From assembly GCA_023639215.1 (NCBI GenBank), contig CP097899.1:4708001-4772000 (forward strand): a DNA stretch of 64,000 nucleotides, written 5' to 3'. A model generated the notes under the pieces. It saw only the letters and a list, made by a program, of their open reading frames with translations. It searched no databases and was not told the DNA's origin. A program made the translations under genes and the position numbers. Of this stretch, positions 63,181-64,000 are shown one piece after another (positions within the stretch are counted from its first letter, which is position 1; every line of letters starts with the position of its first letter). This stretch comes from Candidatus Pristimantibacillus lignocellulolyticus (GTDB taxonomy: Bacteria; Bacillota; Bacilli; Paenibacillales; Paenibacillaceae).

Positions 63181-63248
63181 CGAATAACCTCCACATTACA
63201 CAATTAAGCAAAGGCACTAATATATGCCTCTGCTCACTGTGCAAATGT

Positions 63249-64000
63249 TTATTTTACATCTGTCATATCATAAAGTCTGTTCTTATTAGTAATGAATCTC
63301 TCATAGGAAACCAGGGCATAGAAAGCCTGATCCGTCGCCATTAGATCAACTTCTCCTGGCTTTGCACCTCCATTATCTGATCCGCCAGATTTCACGTGAT
63401 AAAATCCACCGTTAGATGCGGTATAACCTAGCAGTGCGTCTACAATAGATTCACCATGTTTAATGAATCTTGTATCTTTATCAGGATTAATTCCAAGGCC
63501 AGTCAATGCTACGATTACTTGTGCAATACTTTCAGAGTTAGCCGCACCCCAACTTGTATAAGCACCATCAGATTGCAGTTCATTTGCTAACCATTTGAGA
63601 CCACGATCAACTGCAGATTTCACTTTTGCATCAGTCTTATAATATGGTGTCAATCCTTGAATAGCCATCGCAGTAATATCTGTGTCTGCTGCCGTAGGAT
63701 CACTTCCTAGTGCCCAACCTCCACCAGATATTTCTCTATCCAATATAAATTGAATTAACAACTCTCTTGTTGTTTGCGTTTTGACACCTTCAACTATAGG
63801 AATTTCATAATTGTTACTATCTAGAGCTATAAGAGCAAAGATGGGACCATTGATCCCTTGTTTAATTAATGTTTCATAATCAGCAAGTGGCTTTCTCAAA
63901 TCATAGCCCGCTACATCCTTGATGTCTTTACCAAGCGCAGTTAGTGCTAAAATCACTCTGTCATATTCTGTGTATTTTACATTATGTAGTTTCCCAGCTT
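63249..64000 (-). CDS. Alpha/alpha-toroid repeat protein (prenyltransferase/squalene-oxidase-like), partial
   Basis: The frame stays open to the right edge (AGKLHNVKYTEYDRVILALT ahead of TALGKDI), so only the C-terminal 249 residues are in the window. Repeated helical pairs with Q/E..GGGW and GA..SW motifs (ISGGGWALGSDPTAADTDIT, LQSDGAYTSWGAANSESIAQ, DLMATDQAFYALVSYERF) mark an alpha-toroid as in squalene cyclases, C3/TEP proteins and the alpha domain of transcobalamin. The pairing with DUF4430 favours the last. A signal peptide would lie outside the window. Confidence 0.78.
   Translation of the reverse strand, partial: AGKLHNVKYTEYDRVILALTALGKDIKDVAGYDLRKPLADYETLIKQGINGPIFALIALDSNNYEIPIVEGVKTQTTRELLIQFILDREISGGGWALGSDPTAADTDITAMAIQGLTPYYKTDAKVKSAVDRGLKWLANELQSDGAYTSWGAANSESIAQVIVALTGLGINPDKDTRFIKHGESIVDALLGYTASNGGFYHVKSGGSDNGGAKPGEVDLMATDQAFYALVSYERFITNKNRLYDMTDVK

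Noticed and set aside
62543..63187. 214-residue plus-strand ORF opposite the DUF4430 gene
   Set aside because: Its Ser/Val/Phe/Gly-rich low-complexity sequence is the antisense of the Thr/Pro/Glu linker, and it has no start signals.

Overview
The window reads as chromosomal DNA of a low-GC, endospore-forming Gram-positive bacterium, most likely a member of the Paenibacillaceae. The grounds are the gene order fur - DUF4227 - xerD - deoB - punA - pdp - dacF - spoIIAA/AB - sigF - spoVA, strong Shine-Dalgarno sequences, an A+T-rich base composition, and small Bacillales proteins (MciZ-like, Prli42-like, YjzC-like, Spo0E-like). I see no rRNA, tRNA, transposase, prophage or CRISPR array.

Region 1 (1-4400, all minus strand): the riboflavin operon ribE-ribBA-ribH behind an FMN riboswitch, with no ribD in its usual place, then ppiB and lysA. 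Region 2 (4479-19744): a sporulation and nucleoside-salvage block. It holds a short spoVA operon (AA, AB, AF), an unknown protein in its own transcription unit, spoIIAA-spoIIAB-sigF behind a clear sigma-H promoter, dacF, pdp, a Spo0E-like gene, punA, deoB, xerD, a DUF4227 gene, fur, spoIIM, nudF and a small MciZ-like gene. Four genes here (dacF, deoB, xerD, DUF4227) carry a related inverted-repeat leader just before their ribosome binding sites. The leader is multiplied as a 63-bp tandem repeat before deoB. Region 3 (19748-28488): an M20 peptidase, prli42, a 190-bp repeat family, lipB and the branched-chain 2-oxo acid dehydrogenase genes (lpd, E1 alpha, E1 beta, E2), with a second repeat cluster splitting lpd from the E1/E2 genes. 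Two small plus-strand genes follow.

Region 4 (28725-43230): mixed single genes. They include a secreted protein with degenerate SLH features, a class I amidotransferase-like hydrolase, an asymmetric heterodimeric ABC exporter (TM287/288 type), a soluble chemoreceptor, YjzC, a MetE-like methyltransferase with a MET-box and a LysR regulator, a quinone/electrophile detoxification pair with palindromic operators, and a membrane-anchored MerR-type protein.

Region 5 (43284-60308, all minus) is the most distinctive part. It is a carbohydrate locus of three transcription units: two GH9-family glycosidases without signal peptides, an ABC sugar importer without its ATPase, an MFS transporter, a ROK kinase, a SIS-domain isomerase/deaminase, two ThuA-like proteins, a TIM-barrel epimerase, a VOC protein, a medium-chain dehydrogenase and a LacI repressor. 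Each unit starts with a promoter followed by a palindrome of the form TGTGWAWCGWTACACA, so the locus looks like one LacI regulon. The gene set fits import and cytoplasmic cleavage of a beta-linked oligosaccharide, possibly one containing glucosamine.

Region 6 (60438-64000): a solitary flagellin with a sigma-A-type promoter, a lipoprotein, and two neighbouring genes (DUF4430 and an alpha/alpha-toroid protein) that together resemble the two halves of animal transcobalamin/intrinsic factor.
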